A stretch of DNA of 64,000 nucleotides from Clostridiales bacterium (GTDB lineage Bacteria; Bacillota; Clostridia; Christensenellales; UBA1242): assembly GCA_015069325.1 (NCBI GenBank), contig SVIV01000003.1, forward strand, positions 75,671 to 139,670, in the 5' to 3' direction. The notes beneath the pieces are model-generated. The model saw only the letters and a list, made by a program, of their open reading frames with translations. It ran no database searches and was not told the origin of the DNA. Positions within the stretch are counted from its first letter, which is position 1. Each line of letters begins with the position of its first letter. Below are positions 25,289-34,232 of the stretch, in pieces. Position numbers and translations under genes: made by a program.

Positions 25289-25361
25289 AATTTCCTCCAA
25301 TAATTAAATTTCATAACTATTGTATTAAAAACTGACAAAAAAAGTCAAGCAAAACGAAAAC

Positions 25362-25395
25362 AAAAAACTCACTATAATGACGATAGTGAGTTTTT
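25362..25395. terminator. Intrinsic terminator
   Basis: Stem AAAACTCACTAT / ATAGTGAGTTTT with 7-nt loop. A/T tracts on both sides; ends the small minus-strand gene to its right. Confidence 0.85.
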
Positions 25396-25413
25396 GTGAG
25401 ATTTTGTGTTGTA

Positions 25414-25851
25414 TTATTCCATTTCTTGTTCTAGGTCGAGTGTTTGTTCGTCTGATGATATTAATTCTTTTTCTAGTAAATCTAAATTGTCTTGGTGGAA
25501 TTTGCAAATGGAATCACCAATCATTTTTCCGCTGTAAGAATAAGCGGAGTAAATATAATAAGAAATTTTTTTAATGTCGTAACAACGAGTTTTCTTTTGA
25601 ACGGTCATAAAGTATTTTTCATAGCATTTAATTGTCGTCTCACTTTGGCTTAAAACCTGCTCATTTTTACTTTTGATGCTTGCGTCTGAAATAGTGAGAA
25701 TATGCCTTCCTTTTGGGTTTGATAAAGAAAGTTTTTTTGTGGTGCGAATAATGGTTTTATTGGTTTTAAAATCTCGCTCTTGTTTTTCTTCTTCTGTTTT
25801 GTTTCCGTTTAATACAATTTTGCCATTGTATTTAAATTCTAATTTTTCCAT
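25414..25851 (-). CDS. Hypothetical protein, 145 aa
   Basis: A 145-residue hydrophilic protein that I do not recognise. It alternates beta-like strands (KLEFKYNGKIVLNG, GRHILTISDASI) with Lys/Glu-rich turns. It has a Tyr-rich stretch (ISYYIYSAYSYSG) near residue 100 and an acidic C-terminus (DEQTLDLEQEME). No signal peptide. AAGGAAATG-type ribosome site before the ATG. It is monocistronic, ended by its own terminator. The regular strand pattern suggests a small beta-barrel or PH-like fold, but that is only an impression from the sequence. Confidence 0.55.
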   Translation of the reverse strand: MEKLEFKYNGKIVLNGNKTEEEKQERDFKTNKTIIRTTKKLSLSNPKGRHILTISDASIKSKNEQVLSQSETTIKCYEKYFMTVQKKTRCYDIKKISYYIYSAYSYSGKMIGDSICKFHQDNLDLLEKELISSDEQTLDLEQEME

Positions 25852-26005
25852 ATTACATTTCCTTTATTTTATTATACCATAATATTATGTTATGTCAACA
25901 TTTTTCTTGTTTATTAGGGACGTGTCACTATGAATGAAAACGGTTTTGAAGAAATCTCTTTGAGAGAGAAGTTATACATTTAAAGGTGATTTAATATCTT
26001 ACATT

Positions 26006-26698
26006 ATGAAAAATGTATTTTTTGTTTTTAAAAGAAAGTGGATATTTGGCGGCCTTGCTTTTTTTGTTGCTGTTTGCGGGCTTGCAAGTTATTTTTCAGT
26101 CAGGCAAACGTCAATTCCAAAACCGCAATATTCTATTGTTATTGATGTTGGACATGGCGGTCGAGATGGTGGTGCTGTTGGTGTAAAAAGTGGGATTACT
26201 GAAAGCGAATTAAATCTTCGTTATGCAGATACATTGAAGGATTTGTGTCAGCAGTATGGAATAGGTGTTGTTATGACAAGAAGTGATATGAATGGCCTTT
26301 ATGATGAAAGCGCAAGTAATAAAAAACGCAGTGAAATGGAAAAACGAAGAAAGATAATAAATTCATCGGGTGCGGATTTGATGGTGAGCATTCATATGAA
26401 CAGTTTTTCGTTGCCATCTTGCAAGGGGGCGTATGTGTTTTATGCAAAAGGAAGTGAAGAAGGATTTTCTCTTGCAAAGTCAATTCAAACTTCTCTTTGT
26501 GGATGCGTGGAAAATGCAAGGAATTATGTTACAGTTGGCGATTATTTTGTGTTAAATTATTCTTCCATTCCATCCGCGCTGGTTGAATGCGGATTTTTAT
26601 CAAGCCCAGAAGAAGAAAGTCTTCTTTTAGATGATTCCTATCGTCAAACGTTTTGCTATGGCGTGCTATGTGGGATTTTGTCTTATTTTAAGAATTGA
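26006..26698 (+). CDS. N-acetylmuramoyl-L-alanine amidase, CwlD-like
   Basis: A 230-residue Amidase_3 enzyme. An N-terminal membrane anchor or signal (residues about 10-31) is followed by the zinc amidase core: His in VIDVGHGGRDGGAVG, Glu in ESELNLRYAD, His in MVSIHMNSFSLPS and the catalytic Glu in ALVECGFLSSPEEESLL. Size and architecture match CwlD, which removes peptides from muramic acid during spore cortex formation, and spoIIE lies nearby. The ribosome site is weak (AAAGGTG, 17 nt before the ATG). Vegetative amidases of the same family remain an alternative. Confidence 0.85.
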   Translation: MKNVFFVFKRKWIFGGLAFFVAVCGLASYFSVRQTSIPKPQYSIVIDVGHGGRDGGAVGVKSGITESELNLRYADTLKDLCQQYGIGVVMTRSDMNGLYDESASNKKRSEMEKRRKIINSSGADLMVSIHMNSFSLPSCKGAYVFYAKGSEEGFSLAKSIQTSLCGCVENARNYVTVGDYFVLNYSSIPSALVECGFLSSPEEESLLLDDSYRQTFCYGVLCGILSYFKN

Positions 26699-26766
26699 AT
26701 TTTTAAAACTTTTTAAAATATCACGATATCAATTTTTTGAAATTCAAAGAAATATAGTTCTTTCTA

Positions 26767-26795
26767 TTGAATTTTTTTTGCGTAAGTGTTACAAT
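26767..26795 (+). promoter_or_regulatory. Promoter of the guanylate kinase gene
   Basis: TTGAAT, 17-nt spacer, TACAAT. The predicted start overlaps the AAGGAG ribosome site, so the leader would be about 10 nt. Confidence 0.7.
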
Positions 26796-26811
26796 AGGTT
26801 AAGGAGAAAAT

Positions 26812-27363
26812 ATGTTTATAGTATTTAGCGGAATCTCAGGTTGTGGAAAAAACACAATTATGAATGAACTTATGAAAAGAAGGGATAATTTAAAGGTGCT
26901 GGAGCTTTCAACTGGCACAACTCGTGAGCCGAGAGAAAGTGATAAGGAAAACAACACTTACATTTTTATGACTAAAGAAGAGTTTGAAAGGGGGATTAGG
27001 GACGGCAAATTTTATGAATATGAAAACGTGCATGGCAATTATTATGGAACCCTTTTAGAAAGGTTGGAATTTGCAAGTAAAAGTGAAAAAGTTCACTATA
27101 TGCGTGACGTTGACGTGAAAGGCTTTCAAAGTTTGAAAAAGTTTTTTGCAGGCAAATGTAAAATGGTGGGAATTTTTATTGATGTGCCAGACCATTTACT
27201 AAGGGAAAGGTTGGTAAAACGTGGAGAAAGCGAAGAAAGCATCAATAAACGCCTTTCTCGTGGAGAACTTGAGAGAGCGAGTAAGGGAAAATATGACCTT
27301 GTTGTTGAGAATATTGATTTAAATAAGACTGTTGATGAAATCGATGAATTTTTAGATTTATAA
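26812..27363 (+). CDS. Guanylate kinase family protein
   Basis: A 183-residue guanylate kinase-family protein phosphorylating GMP to GDP. The P-loop is SGISGCGKNTIM (Asn where Ser/Thr follows the Lys in most P-loops). The GMP site reads ELSTGTTREPRESDKENNTYIF, matching the family S-T-T-R-x-P-R block. Then come EFERGIRDGKFYEYENVHGNYYGT, the usual nucleotide loop, and the lid arginines RLVKRGESEESINKR. Length is close to the family norm. AAGGAG lies before the ATG. It could be Gmk itself or a paralogue; the altered P-loop residue and the shortened TREPR...DY region leave some doubt. Confidence 0.82.
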   Translation: MFIVFSGISGCGKNTIMNELMKRRDNLKVLELSTGTTREPRESDKENNTYIFMTKEEFERGIRDGKFYEYENVHGNYYGTLLERLEFASKSEKVHYMRDVDVKGFQSLKKFFAGKCKMVGIFIDVPDHLLRERLVKRGESEESINKRLSRGELERASKGKYDLVVENIDLNKTVDEIDEFLDL

Positions 27364-27444
27364 TCGACGATAATTGACAATGTTAGGCAAAAAGAGATGT
27401 TTTGCGATATCTCTTTTTTGTTTGGATTGTTTTATACTGGAATT

Positions 27445-29724
27445 ATGAAAAATAAACTGTCTTACATATTTAATTTTTTTATTTTTACAGGGATATTCTT
27501 TCTTTTGTCAAGGGCTTCTTTAAACGGTATTGTTTATCCTTTTTCATATGGAATGTTGTTTGCGCTTGCTTGGGCAAATCAAAAGGTGTGGGTTCTTGTT
27601 CCTGCATATTTAGTGGGGACCGTTATCAATAATTATTCTTTTGAAGGGCTAATTGCCGCAGTGGCAACTGTGACACTTTTGCTTATTCCTTATTATATTC
27701 ATATTGCGCTAAAGAAGGCTATGCAAAAGTGGGAACTTTATTTGTTTGCATTTTTAAGTCAATCAGCCCATTTTATATTTAGTTTGCTGTTGGGTACAAG
27801 TGTAATTGCTATTTTATTACACATTGTGATTGGGTTAATCTTGTTGTATTTAGAATTGAGTTTATTTGAAGGTGTTGCGATAAGGGGATTGTCTAATAAA
27901 CTTACTGCAACCGAACTTATTGCTGGTGGTATAATTTTAATATCTTTATGTGCTGGATTGCAGAGCTCCGATATTTATGGTTTTTCGTTATTTAAACTTT
28001 TTGTAGCGTTTGGCACACTGGTTTTATCTAATGTTTCGTCTATTCAAAATGCCCTGCTTTTTTCAGCGCTTGCGGGGATAGGTGGAATGTTAAATTCAAA
28101 CAATCCTTTGTTTATGTCCCCATTTATTTTGCAAGCCGTTTTTGTTTGTATTTTTAAAAATGCAAATAGAATTTTTCCTGCTGTCGCGATTGTTTTGGCG
28201 GAAGTTTTGTCAATATTTTATTTTGAACTTTATTATGACGGGGCAATAATTTCTATTTTGCCTGTTGTGCTTGCAGCAATTGTTTTTCTTGTTCTTCCAC
28301 AAAAATTTTATTCACAAGCTTCTTTGTTGTTTAATGTGAGTTACGACCGAATGGCGATTAAAAGTGTGCTTAATCGAAACAGAGAGATTATGCAAAGAAG
28401 ACTTGAGCGTTTGGCTGAAGTTTTTTTTGAAATGAATTTGGTTTTTAAAAAGTTGATTAAGAAAAGTGCATCTGAAGACGAAGCGAAGGAAATGCTTTAT
28501 GAAGAATTAAAATCGACAATATGTCAAGGCTGCCCTGATCACAAGCATTGCCATCGCACATTTAATGAAGATACTAAAAAGATTTTTATTCAGCTTATTA
28601 CAATTGCGCTGGAACGCGGGCGAATAACCCTGTTAGATTTGCCGAGTTACCTGTCGTCGAGATGCAATAAGGCAAACGTGCTTATAAGCGAAATAAACAC
28701 CCTTACAAAGCAATATAAGTCATATAGAAGTTTGGTGGGCAACATAGACAGAACTAAATTATTGATTTCAGACCAACTTGAAGGTGTTTCTGGGATTATG
28801 AAAACGCTTTCAAAAGAAGTGGATAGTGTGATTGCTTTAGATGGCGGTCTTGAAAATAAAATTATCGAGCAGCTTGCGTTAAGCAATATTATTTGTATGG
28901 ACGCAATTGTTTATCAAAAGGATAATTGGACTTGCAAGGCGACATTGGTGGTAAGAAAAGAAGATGCAAACAAATTAAGTCTCAGTGATACTGTAAGTAA
29001 AATTTGCAAAAACAAAATGTGCGTAAGTTCAGTTCGTCCGTCTGAAAAGGCAGGGCTGGTATGTGTTGACTTAAAAACAGCGCCGGCTTACGATTGTATT
29101 TTCGGCTTAGCTTCAACTCCAAAAGGCGGGAACGAAATTTCTGGAGATAAACATTGTATAGAAAGACTTGATGGAGATAGGTTTATTTTTGCCATTTGCG
29201 ATGGTATGGGAAATGGTGAAGTTGCAAGTGAGAAAAGTGAAACGGCAATCTCTTTAATTGAAAATTTCTATAAAGCGGGATTTGATAGTGAAATAATACT
29301 CTCATCTGTAAATAAACTTTTGAATTTGGAAGGAGATGATATTTTTTCAAGCATTGATGCTTGTATAGTTGACTTAAAAAATGGCATTGCCGATTTTGTT
29401 AAAATGGGGGCGACAACATCTTATATTCGTGATAGTGAAGGTTGTCGAGTGGTTGAAAATGAGTCATTGCCGGTAGGGATAATTGAGTCGGCAAAGGTAA
29501 AAACAAAAAAGGAAGTTTTACGAGAAAAGAGTTTTATCGTTCTTTGCTCTGATGGGGTGAATGATAGCTTTTCAACTGATAATGAGTTTAAGGATTTTCT
29601 TCTTTCTCTCAAAGGTGCAAATCCGCAGTCGCAGGCTGATGAAATTTTGAAAATGGCTTTATCTAAAAACAACGGGTATGCAGTTGACGATATGACAGTT
29701 CTGGTTGTAAAAATATTTAATTAA
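27445..29724 (+). CDS. spoIIE: Stage II sporulation protein E (PP2C phosphatase)
   Basis: A 759-residue SpoIIE. The N-terminal ~290 residues form about ten membrane helices. The middle region includes a Cys/His cluster (CQGCPDHKHCHR). The C-terminal PP2C phosphatase (residues about 550-759) shows the metal motifs ICDGMGNGEVAS and VLCSDGVNDSF and the terminal DDMTVLVVKI. SpoIIE dephosphorylates SpoIIAA and so activates sigma-F in the forespore; it also acts at the polar septum. I chose the ATG at MKNKLSY, close to a GGA element, rather than a longer frame. tilS follows, an arrangement known in spore-forming Firmicutes. Confidence 0.93.
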   Translation: MKNKLSYIFNFFIFTGIFFLLSRASLNGIVYPFSYGMLFALAWANQKVWVLVPAYLVGTVINNYSFEGLIAAVATVTLLLIPYYIHIALKKAMQKWELYLFAFLSQSAHFIFSLLLGTSVIAILLHIVIGLILLYLELSLFEGVAIRGLSNKLTATELIAGGIILISLCAGLQSSDIYGFSLFKLFVAFGTLVLSNVSSIQNALLFSALAGIGGMLNSNNPLFMSPFILQAVFVCIFKNANRIFPAVAIVLAEVLSIFYFELYYDGAIISILPVVLAAIVFLVLPQKFYSQASLLFNVSYDRMAIKSVLNRNREIMQRRLERLAEVFFEMNLVFKKLIKKSASEDEAKEMLYEELKSTICQGCPDHKHCHRTFNEDTKKIFIQLITIALERGRITLLDLPSYLSSRCNKANVLISEINTLTKQYKSYRSLVGNIDRTKLLISDQLEGVSGIMKTLSKEVDSVIALDGGLENKIIEQLALSNIICMDAIVYQKDNWTCKATLVVRKEDANKLSLSDTVSKICKNKMCVSSVRPSEKAGLVCVDLKTAPAYDCIFGLASTPKGGNEISGDKHCIERLDGDRFIFAICDGMGNGEVASEKSETAISLIENFYKAGFDSEIILSSVNKLLNLEGDDIFSSIDACIVDLKNGIADFVKMGATTSYIRDSEGCRVVENESLPVGIIESAKVKTKKEVLREKSFIVLCSDGVNDSFSTDNEFKDFLLSLKGANPQSQADEILKMALSKNNGYAVDDMTVLVVKIFN

Positions 29725-29816
29725 AGAAAATTGCAAAAACATTGCTTAAATTTTAATAAAAACACGTATTTTTAGTAAAGAAATCGCAAAAATATCAAAA
29801 TTATTTTGAAATTATG

Positions 29817-29845
29817 TTGAAAAAAGATTTTTTTTGCGGTATAAT
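29817..29845 (+). promoter_or_regulatory. Promoter of tilS
   Basis: TTGAAA, 17-nt spacer, TATAAT, 33 nt before the tilS ATG. Confidence 0.8.
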
Positions 29846-29878
29846 TTATTACGCTTGAAAATCTTAGGGGTAATAATT

Positions 29879-31201
29879 ATGATGAATTGCGATGATTTTA
29901 TTAAAGAAAATGGACTGATTAAGGAAGGCGAAATTATAGGCGTTGGTTGTAGTGGTGGCAGTGATTCTATTGCCCTTCTTCACTATTTGTCTGGTGTGCA
30001 AGAAAAACTTGATATTGAAGTGGTTGCCATTCATATTGATCATCAAATCAGAGAAGATAGTTATATTGATGCGGATTTAGTTAAGGCACTAGCTAGAGAT
30101 TTGGGAATTAGGTATTACAAATTTAGGGTAGATGTCCCAAAACTTGCCAAAGAAAAAGGACAAGGGTTGGAAGAGTGTGCGAGAGATGCGAGATATGGGG
30201 TGTTTAAATCTGTTCTTCAAAAGGGGCTTGTTGATAAGATTGCTCTTGCGCATCACGCGGAAGATCAGGCAGAAACTATTCTTATGCATATCTTTAGGGG
30301 ATCTGGGCTTGCAGGTGCAAAGGGAATGGAAGCAAAAAGCGATAAAGCTTTTATCCGTCCTATGTTAAACGTTACAAAAGCGGAAATTTATCAATATGTT
30401 GAAGACAACAGGTTGGAATATCGGGAAGATTACACAAATAAAGATACGGCGTATAATCGAAATTTTGTCAGAAACGTGTTGTTTCCAGATATTGTTAGTC
30501 GATGGCCAAATGCCGTCCAAGCAATTGTGAATTTTGGGAAGTCGGTCAAAGAAGATGATGATTATATTAAGAAACAGGTTTATGATGATGCTCTTATTTA
30601 CGAAGAGAAAACGGTTAAAATTCCAATTTCTTATTTCTTATATGACAAGGCTATTGTTTCAAGGGTTATTTTTAAAGCGCTTAAAAATATAGGGATTGTG
30701 AAAGATGTTGAAAGAAAGCATATAAATCTTATATATCAACTTGTAAAGCAGGGGGAGAATGGGAGTAAAATAAATCTTCCTTTTGAAGCGGTTGTGGTCA
30801 AGGAATATGATTTTTTGACGATTAGTAATAAGAGAAAAGAAAAAGTGGTATTGAATCAACCGTTTAAATGTGGAGAGTTTAGTGTTGCTGGTTTTGGCAG
30901 TGTGGTTGTAAGGCGAGTAAAGGAGTTTGATGGTCAAAATGGTCTTCTTTTAGATTATCGCAAAGTTCCAAAAGATGCAATTTGGCGTTTTAGGCAAGAT
31001 GGAGACGTGTTCACTAAATTTGGTGGTGGAACTAAAAAATTAAAGTCTTATATGATTGATAAAAAAATCCCACAAAGGAAGAGAGATTTGATTCCTGTGC
31101 TTGCATCGGGTAGTGAGATTTTGGCTATTGCGGGGGTAGAAATTTCCGACAAAGTAAAAGTTGAAAATGTGCCAACAGCAATCCTAATACAAGTAAAATA
31201 G
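29879..31201 (+). CDS. tilS: tRNA(Ile)-lysidine synthetase
   Basis: A 440-residue TilS, which converts the C34 of the minor tRNA-Ile (anticodon CAU) to lysidine using ATP. The PP-loop is VGCSGGSDSIALLHYL near residue 20, followed by HIDHQIREDS and HHAEDQAETILMHIFRGSG, both hallmarks. The C-terminal substrate domain shows WRFRQDGDVF and KLKSYMIDKKIPQRKRD. Start ATG is 8 nt after AGGGG; a second ATG follows directly and could also serve. Own promoter upstream, own terminator downstream. Length is typical. Confidence 0.94.
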   Translation: MMNCDDFIKENGLIKEGEIIGVGCSGGSDSIALLHYLSGVQEKLDIEVVAIHIDHQIREDSYIDADLVKALARDLGIRYYKFRVDVPKLAKEKGQGLEECARDARYGVFKSVLQKGLVDKIALAHHAEDQAETILMHIFRGSGLAGAKGMEAKSDKAFIRPMLNVTKAEIYQYVEDNRLEYREDYTNKDTAYNRNFVRNVLFPDIVSRWPNAVQAIVNFGKSVKEDDDYIKKQVYDDALIYEEKTVKIPISYFLYDKAIVSRVIFKALKNIGIVKDVERKHINLIYQLVKQGENGSKINLPFEAVVVKEYDFLTISNKRKEKVVLNQPFKCGEFSVAGFGSVVVRRVKEFDGQNGLLLDYRKVPKDAIWRFRQDGDVFTKFGGGTKKLKSYMIDKKIPQRKRDLIPVLASGSEILAIAGVEISDKVKVENVPTAILIQVK

Positions 31202-31222
31202 CCTAATTTCAAATAAAAATAT

Positions 31223-31252
31223 AAAAAATTCAAGAATTTTCTTGAATTTTTT
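31223..31252 (+). terminator. Terminator after tilS
   Basis: Stem AAAATTCAAGA / TCTTGAATTTT with a short loop and T-run. Confidence 0.85.
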
Positions 31253-31274
31253 GTGTTTTTATCGTAATTATTGA

Positions 31275-31303
31275 TTGTAAACTAAATTTTTTTATAGTAT
31301 AAT
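31275..31303 (+). promoter_or_regulatory. Promoter of tRNA-Leu(CAG)
   Basis: TTGTAA, 17-nt spacer, TATAAT. Confidence 0.75.
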
Positions 31304-31344
31304 AATATTGTGTTTATTGCAGAAACGTCGCCTGTGGTGTTTAC

Positions 31345-31430
31345 GCGAGAGTGGCGGAATGGCAGACGCGCAAGTTTCAGATGCTTGTGGTAGCAATACT
31401 GTGTGGGTTCAAATCCCATCTCTCGCACCA
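31345..31430 (+). tRNA. tRNA-Leu (anticodon CAG)
   Basis: 86-nt class II tRNA. Acceptor GCGAGAG / CTCTCGC, discriminator A, encoded CCA. Anticodon stem CAAGT / GCTTG around loop TTCAGAT. T-arm GGGTTCAAATCCC. A T-rich terminator hairpin follows. Confidence 0.96.
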
Positions 31431-31434
31431 AATG

Positions 31435-31468
31435 AGAACTAAGATGTAACGCTTAGTTCTTTTTTTTT
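31435..31468 (+). terminator. Terminator of tRNA-Leu(CAG)
   Basis: Stem AGAACTAAG / CTTAGTTCT with 8-nt loop and long T-run. Confidence 0.88.
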
Positions 31469-31508
31469 ATTTAAGTGAAATTGAAAAGCGAATTTAAAAA
31501 TCGGGGTA

Positions 31509-31536
31509 TTGACAAATGTTAAAATTGTGATATCAT
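31509..31536 (+). promoter_or_regulatory. Promoter giving a probably leaderless mRNA
   Basis: TTGACA, 16-nt spacer, TATCAT. Only 6 nt separate the -10 box from the ATG and no Shine-Dalgarno is present. Confidence 0.65.
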
Positions 31537-31542
31537 AAAAGT

Positions 31543-32124
31543 ATGAGAAATAATGAAACTTATAAAAAACTTGTTGAATGTTATGCTTTTAGTTTAGGAT
31601 TGTTAAAAGAGTTCAAGCCTAAAGTTTATAAATTATTTATGTCAACAATGCATAAGATTGAAAACAAAGACCATCGATTTTCTCGTCTTGTGGGGAGATT
31701 AAGGGCGGACTTTTCTTCGTGTAATGATGATAAGGATATTGAAGATCCTTATGTTGTCGTTCAGAACAAAGGTATTTGCAAAGAGATTGTCGGTATAAGT
31801 TATATGCCTGCATTTGATTATGCTTTGTCTGTTTTTTTTCAGCGGGAATTTGTTTGGGGTGGCAGAAAAAGAATTTGTTATATGTTGTATCCAGTAAATG
31901 AGAAGTATATCGCAGGGAATACTGTAGCAAATGTTTTGGAAGCTTCGACGATGGACGAGAATGGTGAAGTGAAGAAAAATCTTAGATACTATGCTGGCTA
32001 TGCAGATGATGTATTAGGTATTGTTGAGAAAGATGATGATAAGCCAAATAAAGCGAAGTGGTGTTGCTCTATAAATAAAGAAGATGCAAATAGATTAGAT
32101 GAAAAACATTTGGGTATATTTTAA
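31543..32124 (+). CDS. Hypothetical protein, 193 aa
   Basis: A 193-residue soluble protein that I do not recognise. The N-terminal third is helical and basic (YKKLVECYAFSLGLLKEFKPKVYK). The middle has the hydrophobic segment EIVGISYMPAFDYALSVFFQREF followed by basic RKRICYMLYPV, and the C-terminus is acidic with DDDKPNKAKWCCSI. No signal peptide or membrane anchor. The start codon is 6 nt downstream of a good -10 box and has no ribosome site, so its mRNA is probably leaderless. A strong terminator overlaps its stop codon. Confidence 0.6.
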   Translation: MRNNETYKKLVECYAFSLGLLKEFKPKVYKLFMSTMHKIENKDHRFSRLVGRLRADFSSCNDDKDIEDPYVVVQNKGICKEIVGISYMPAFDYALSVFFQREFVWGGRKRICYMLYPVNEKYIAGNTVANVLEASTMDENGEVKKNLRYYAGYADDVLGIVEKDDDKPNKAKWCCSINKEDANRLDEKHLGIF

Positions 32125-32149
32125 GATGCGAAATTTTCGCATCTTTTTT
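32122..32149 (+). terminator. Intrinsic terminator
   Basis: Stem AAGATGCGAAA / TTTCGCATCTT with a very short loop and T-run, overlapping the stop codon. Confidence 0.85.
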
Positions 32150-32151
32150 GT

Positions 32152-32180
32152 TTGACAATATATTTTTTTTAATTTATAAT
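32152..32180 (+). promoter_or_regulatory. Promoter upstream of malQ
   Basis: TTGACA, 17-nt spacer, TATAAT. The malQ ATG is about 330 nt further on, implying a long, very A/T-rich leader. Confidence 0.75.
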
Positions 32181-32505
32181 TTGAGATATTAATAGTGCAG
32201 GAAAGGTTGAAATTGTTTAAATAATGTAATGGAATTATTATACAAAATCTAAATAATAAAAAAATAATATAAAACAATAAAAAAATATGTTAAAATGCGA
32301 CTTAAATACATTAAATAAATAAAATAATTTAATTAAATTAAAAATTAATGTTTTTGGTCCTAATAAATATATAGTTTTTATTTATAAATAATAAAAAATA
32401 TTATAATTAATTAAAAAATATTAAAAATCTTAAAAAATAATTAAAAAATAATTAAAAAATAAATATTTTTATATTTTTTTATGATTTATCTGTGATTTTT
32501 AATAA
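32181..32505. other. A/T-rich leader/intergenic tract before malQ
   Basis: About 325 nt with no gene. The stretch 32340-32475 is almost pure A/T with tandem TTAAAAAATAA units (for example 32430-32460). A near match flanks malQ on its other side. No stable RNA structure is apparent. It may be a long untranslated leader, a bendable or easily melted DNA segment, or decayed sequence. Confidence 0.5.
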
Positions 32506-32516
32506 AGGAGAAAAAA

Positions 32517-33938
32517 ATGGATAATAAATTAGGAATTCTATGTCCTGTCGCAAGTCTGTTATCAGATTATGGTATAGGTGATCTTGGAAAAAGTGCAAGA
32601 CGGTTTATTGATGTTTTGTTCAATGTAAATATAAAGCTTTGGCAGATTTTGCCGATAAATATTACTAATGAATTTAACTGCCCATATAGCACGATATATA
32701 CGTTTGCTATTGAGCCTGCTTTGGTTGACGTGGAAAGTTTAGCTGATGAATTTTGTTTGGGTGCGAGTGATTTGCAAAGTTTAAAAAGATTTCGGAAAAA
32801 AGGTAAAATTGATTATGCTTTCATCAAGAAAGAAAAGATGCGATTATTGAGAAAAGCTTTTGATCGATTTGTTGAAAGCCAAAAATGTAAATTAGATAAG
32901 TTCGCGTCGACTAGGCCTGATATTAAAAAATATGCGATATTTGCTTGCATATTAAAGGAATTTAATGTTTCGGATTGGCGATTATTGCCAAAGGTTTATC
33001 AAGACGAAAAGAGTGTTAAGTATCAAAAGTTTTTGATTGAACGAGAAAGAGAAATTTTGTTTGAAATTTTTATTCAATATTCGTTGGATTGTCAATGGAA
33101 AGAAACTTTGCGGTATGCGAAAAGAAAAGGCGTCAAAATTATTGGAGATCTCCCTATTTATCCGGATAAAAATTCTTTTGATGTTTATAGCCACAAAGAT
33201 TATTTTAAGTTGAATAAAGATTTTTTGCCAAAGGTAACTGGTGGCGTTCCGCCTGACGCTTTTTGTAGTAATGGGCAAAATTGGGGAACTTGTGTTTACG
33301 ACTGGGGAGTTATTGAGAAGAACAATTATGAATTTCTTATAAATAAAATTGTTAGGTCACTTGAGTATTGCGATATTTTAAGATTAGATCATTTTGCTGG
33401 TTATGTAGAGCATTATGAAGTGCATTCAAAAAATCAAAACCTTAGCAAATGGGTTAAAGGCGGTGGAGATGCATTTTTTAACGAACTTAGTAAGAGAGTT
33501 AATTTATCTAAATTGGTAGTTGAAAATTTGGGGTATTTGCCCGAAGAGTGTGTGCACGTCAAGAAACAGTATGATTTGTTAGGAATGAGTGTTTTTCAAT
33601 TCGGAGATTTTTCTGTGGAAAAAAATAATATATTTTATTTAGGAACTCACGATAACAATACTTTTATAGGTTTTTTAGAAACGCTTTCAAAGAAAGAGAA
33701 ACGGGAGCTTTGCGAGCGGATTAATTCATTTTCAAAAAGAACAAAAGGGATTTTAGTTGATTGTGTAAAATATATGATTTCAAGCGATGCAAAATATATT
33801 ATTTTGCAAATGCAAGATTATCTTTTTCAGCGAGAAAAATATAGGACAAATATTCCGGGAATTGCAGAAAATATGTGGGAATACAGAACGCCTAACAATT
33901 ATGAAAAAAAATTAAAAAAATTTATTAAATTAATTTAA
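32517..33938 (+). CDS. malQ: 4-alpha-glucanotransferase
   Basis: A 473-residue GH77 amylomaltase that rearranges alpha-1,4-glucans, acting in maltodextrin and glycogen use in the cytosol. Conserved blocks: LWQILPINIT, IIGDLPIYPDKNSFDVY, GGVPPDAFCSNGQNWGTCVYDW, the nucleophile Asp in LRLDHFAGYVEHY, the acid Glu in LVVENLGYLP (Asn where Asp is usual) and the third carboxylate in FYLGTHDNNTFIGF. Slightly shorter than typical bacterial MalQ. AAGGAG lies 7 nt before the ATG. It stands alone between two almost pure A/T tracts, with no transporter or other glycan gene beside it. Confidence 0.92.
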   Translation: MDNKLGILCPVASLLSDYGIGDLGKSARRFIDVLFNVNIKLWQILPINITNEFNCPYSTIYTFAIEPALVDVESLADEFCLGASDLQSLKRFRKKGKIDYAFIKKEKMRLLRKAFDRFVESQKCKLDKFASTRPDIKKYAIFACILKEFNVSDWRLLPKVYQDEKSVKYQKFLIEREREILFEIFIQYSLDCQWKETLRYAKRKGVKIIGDLPIYPDKNSFDVYSHKDYFKLNKDFLPKVTGGVPPDAFCSNGQNWGTCVYDWGVIEKNNYEFLINKIVRSLEYCDILRLDHFAGYVEHYEVHSKNQNLSKWVKGGGDAFFNELSKRVNLSKLVVENLGYLPEECVHVKKQYDLLGMSVFQFGDFSVEKNNIFYLGTHDNNTFIGFLETLSKKEKRELCERINSFSKRTKGILVDCVKYMISSDAKYIILQMQDYLFQREKYRTNIPGIAENMWEYRTPNNYEKKLKKFIKLI

Positions 33939-34190
33939 AAATGCAATTAATTTGCTTTTTTAAATATTTTTAAAATTAAAAATTTAATAAAAAATAATAA
34001 AAAATAATAAAAAATAATAAAAAAATTAATTATTAATTAAATTTTAATATGAACAAATCGTTTTTTTACTTTTAAATTAATGGCAAATAATGATTTTTTT
34101 GTTTTTTAAATATAATTAATAAAAAAATACAAAAATATTATAAAATAAATTAAAAAACAATTAAAAATAAATTAATTTAAAATCATTATT
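33939..34190. repeat. A/T-rich tract with tandem AATAAAA repeats
   Basis: About 250 nt after malQ, almost free of G and C. The tandem unit AATAAAAAATAATAAAAAAT repeats at 33985-34025. No gene seen. It mirrors the tract upstream of malQ. Confidence 0.6.
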
Positions 34191-34192
34191 AA

Positions 34193-34228
34193 AATAAAAA
34201 AGACTATATTTTTAAATATAGCCTTTAT
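34193..34228 (-). terminator. Intrinsic terminator (minus strand)
   Basis: Read on minus: GGCTATATTT / AATATAGTC with a short loop followed by TTTTTTATTTT; ends the beta-helix protein gene. Confidence 0.8.
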
Positions 34229-34232
34229 TTTT

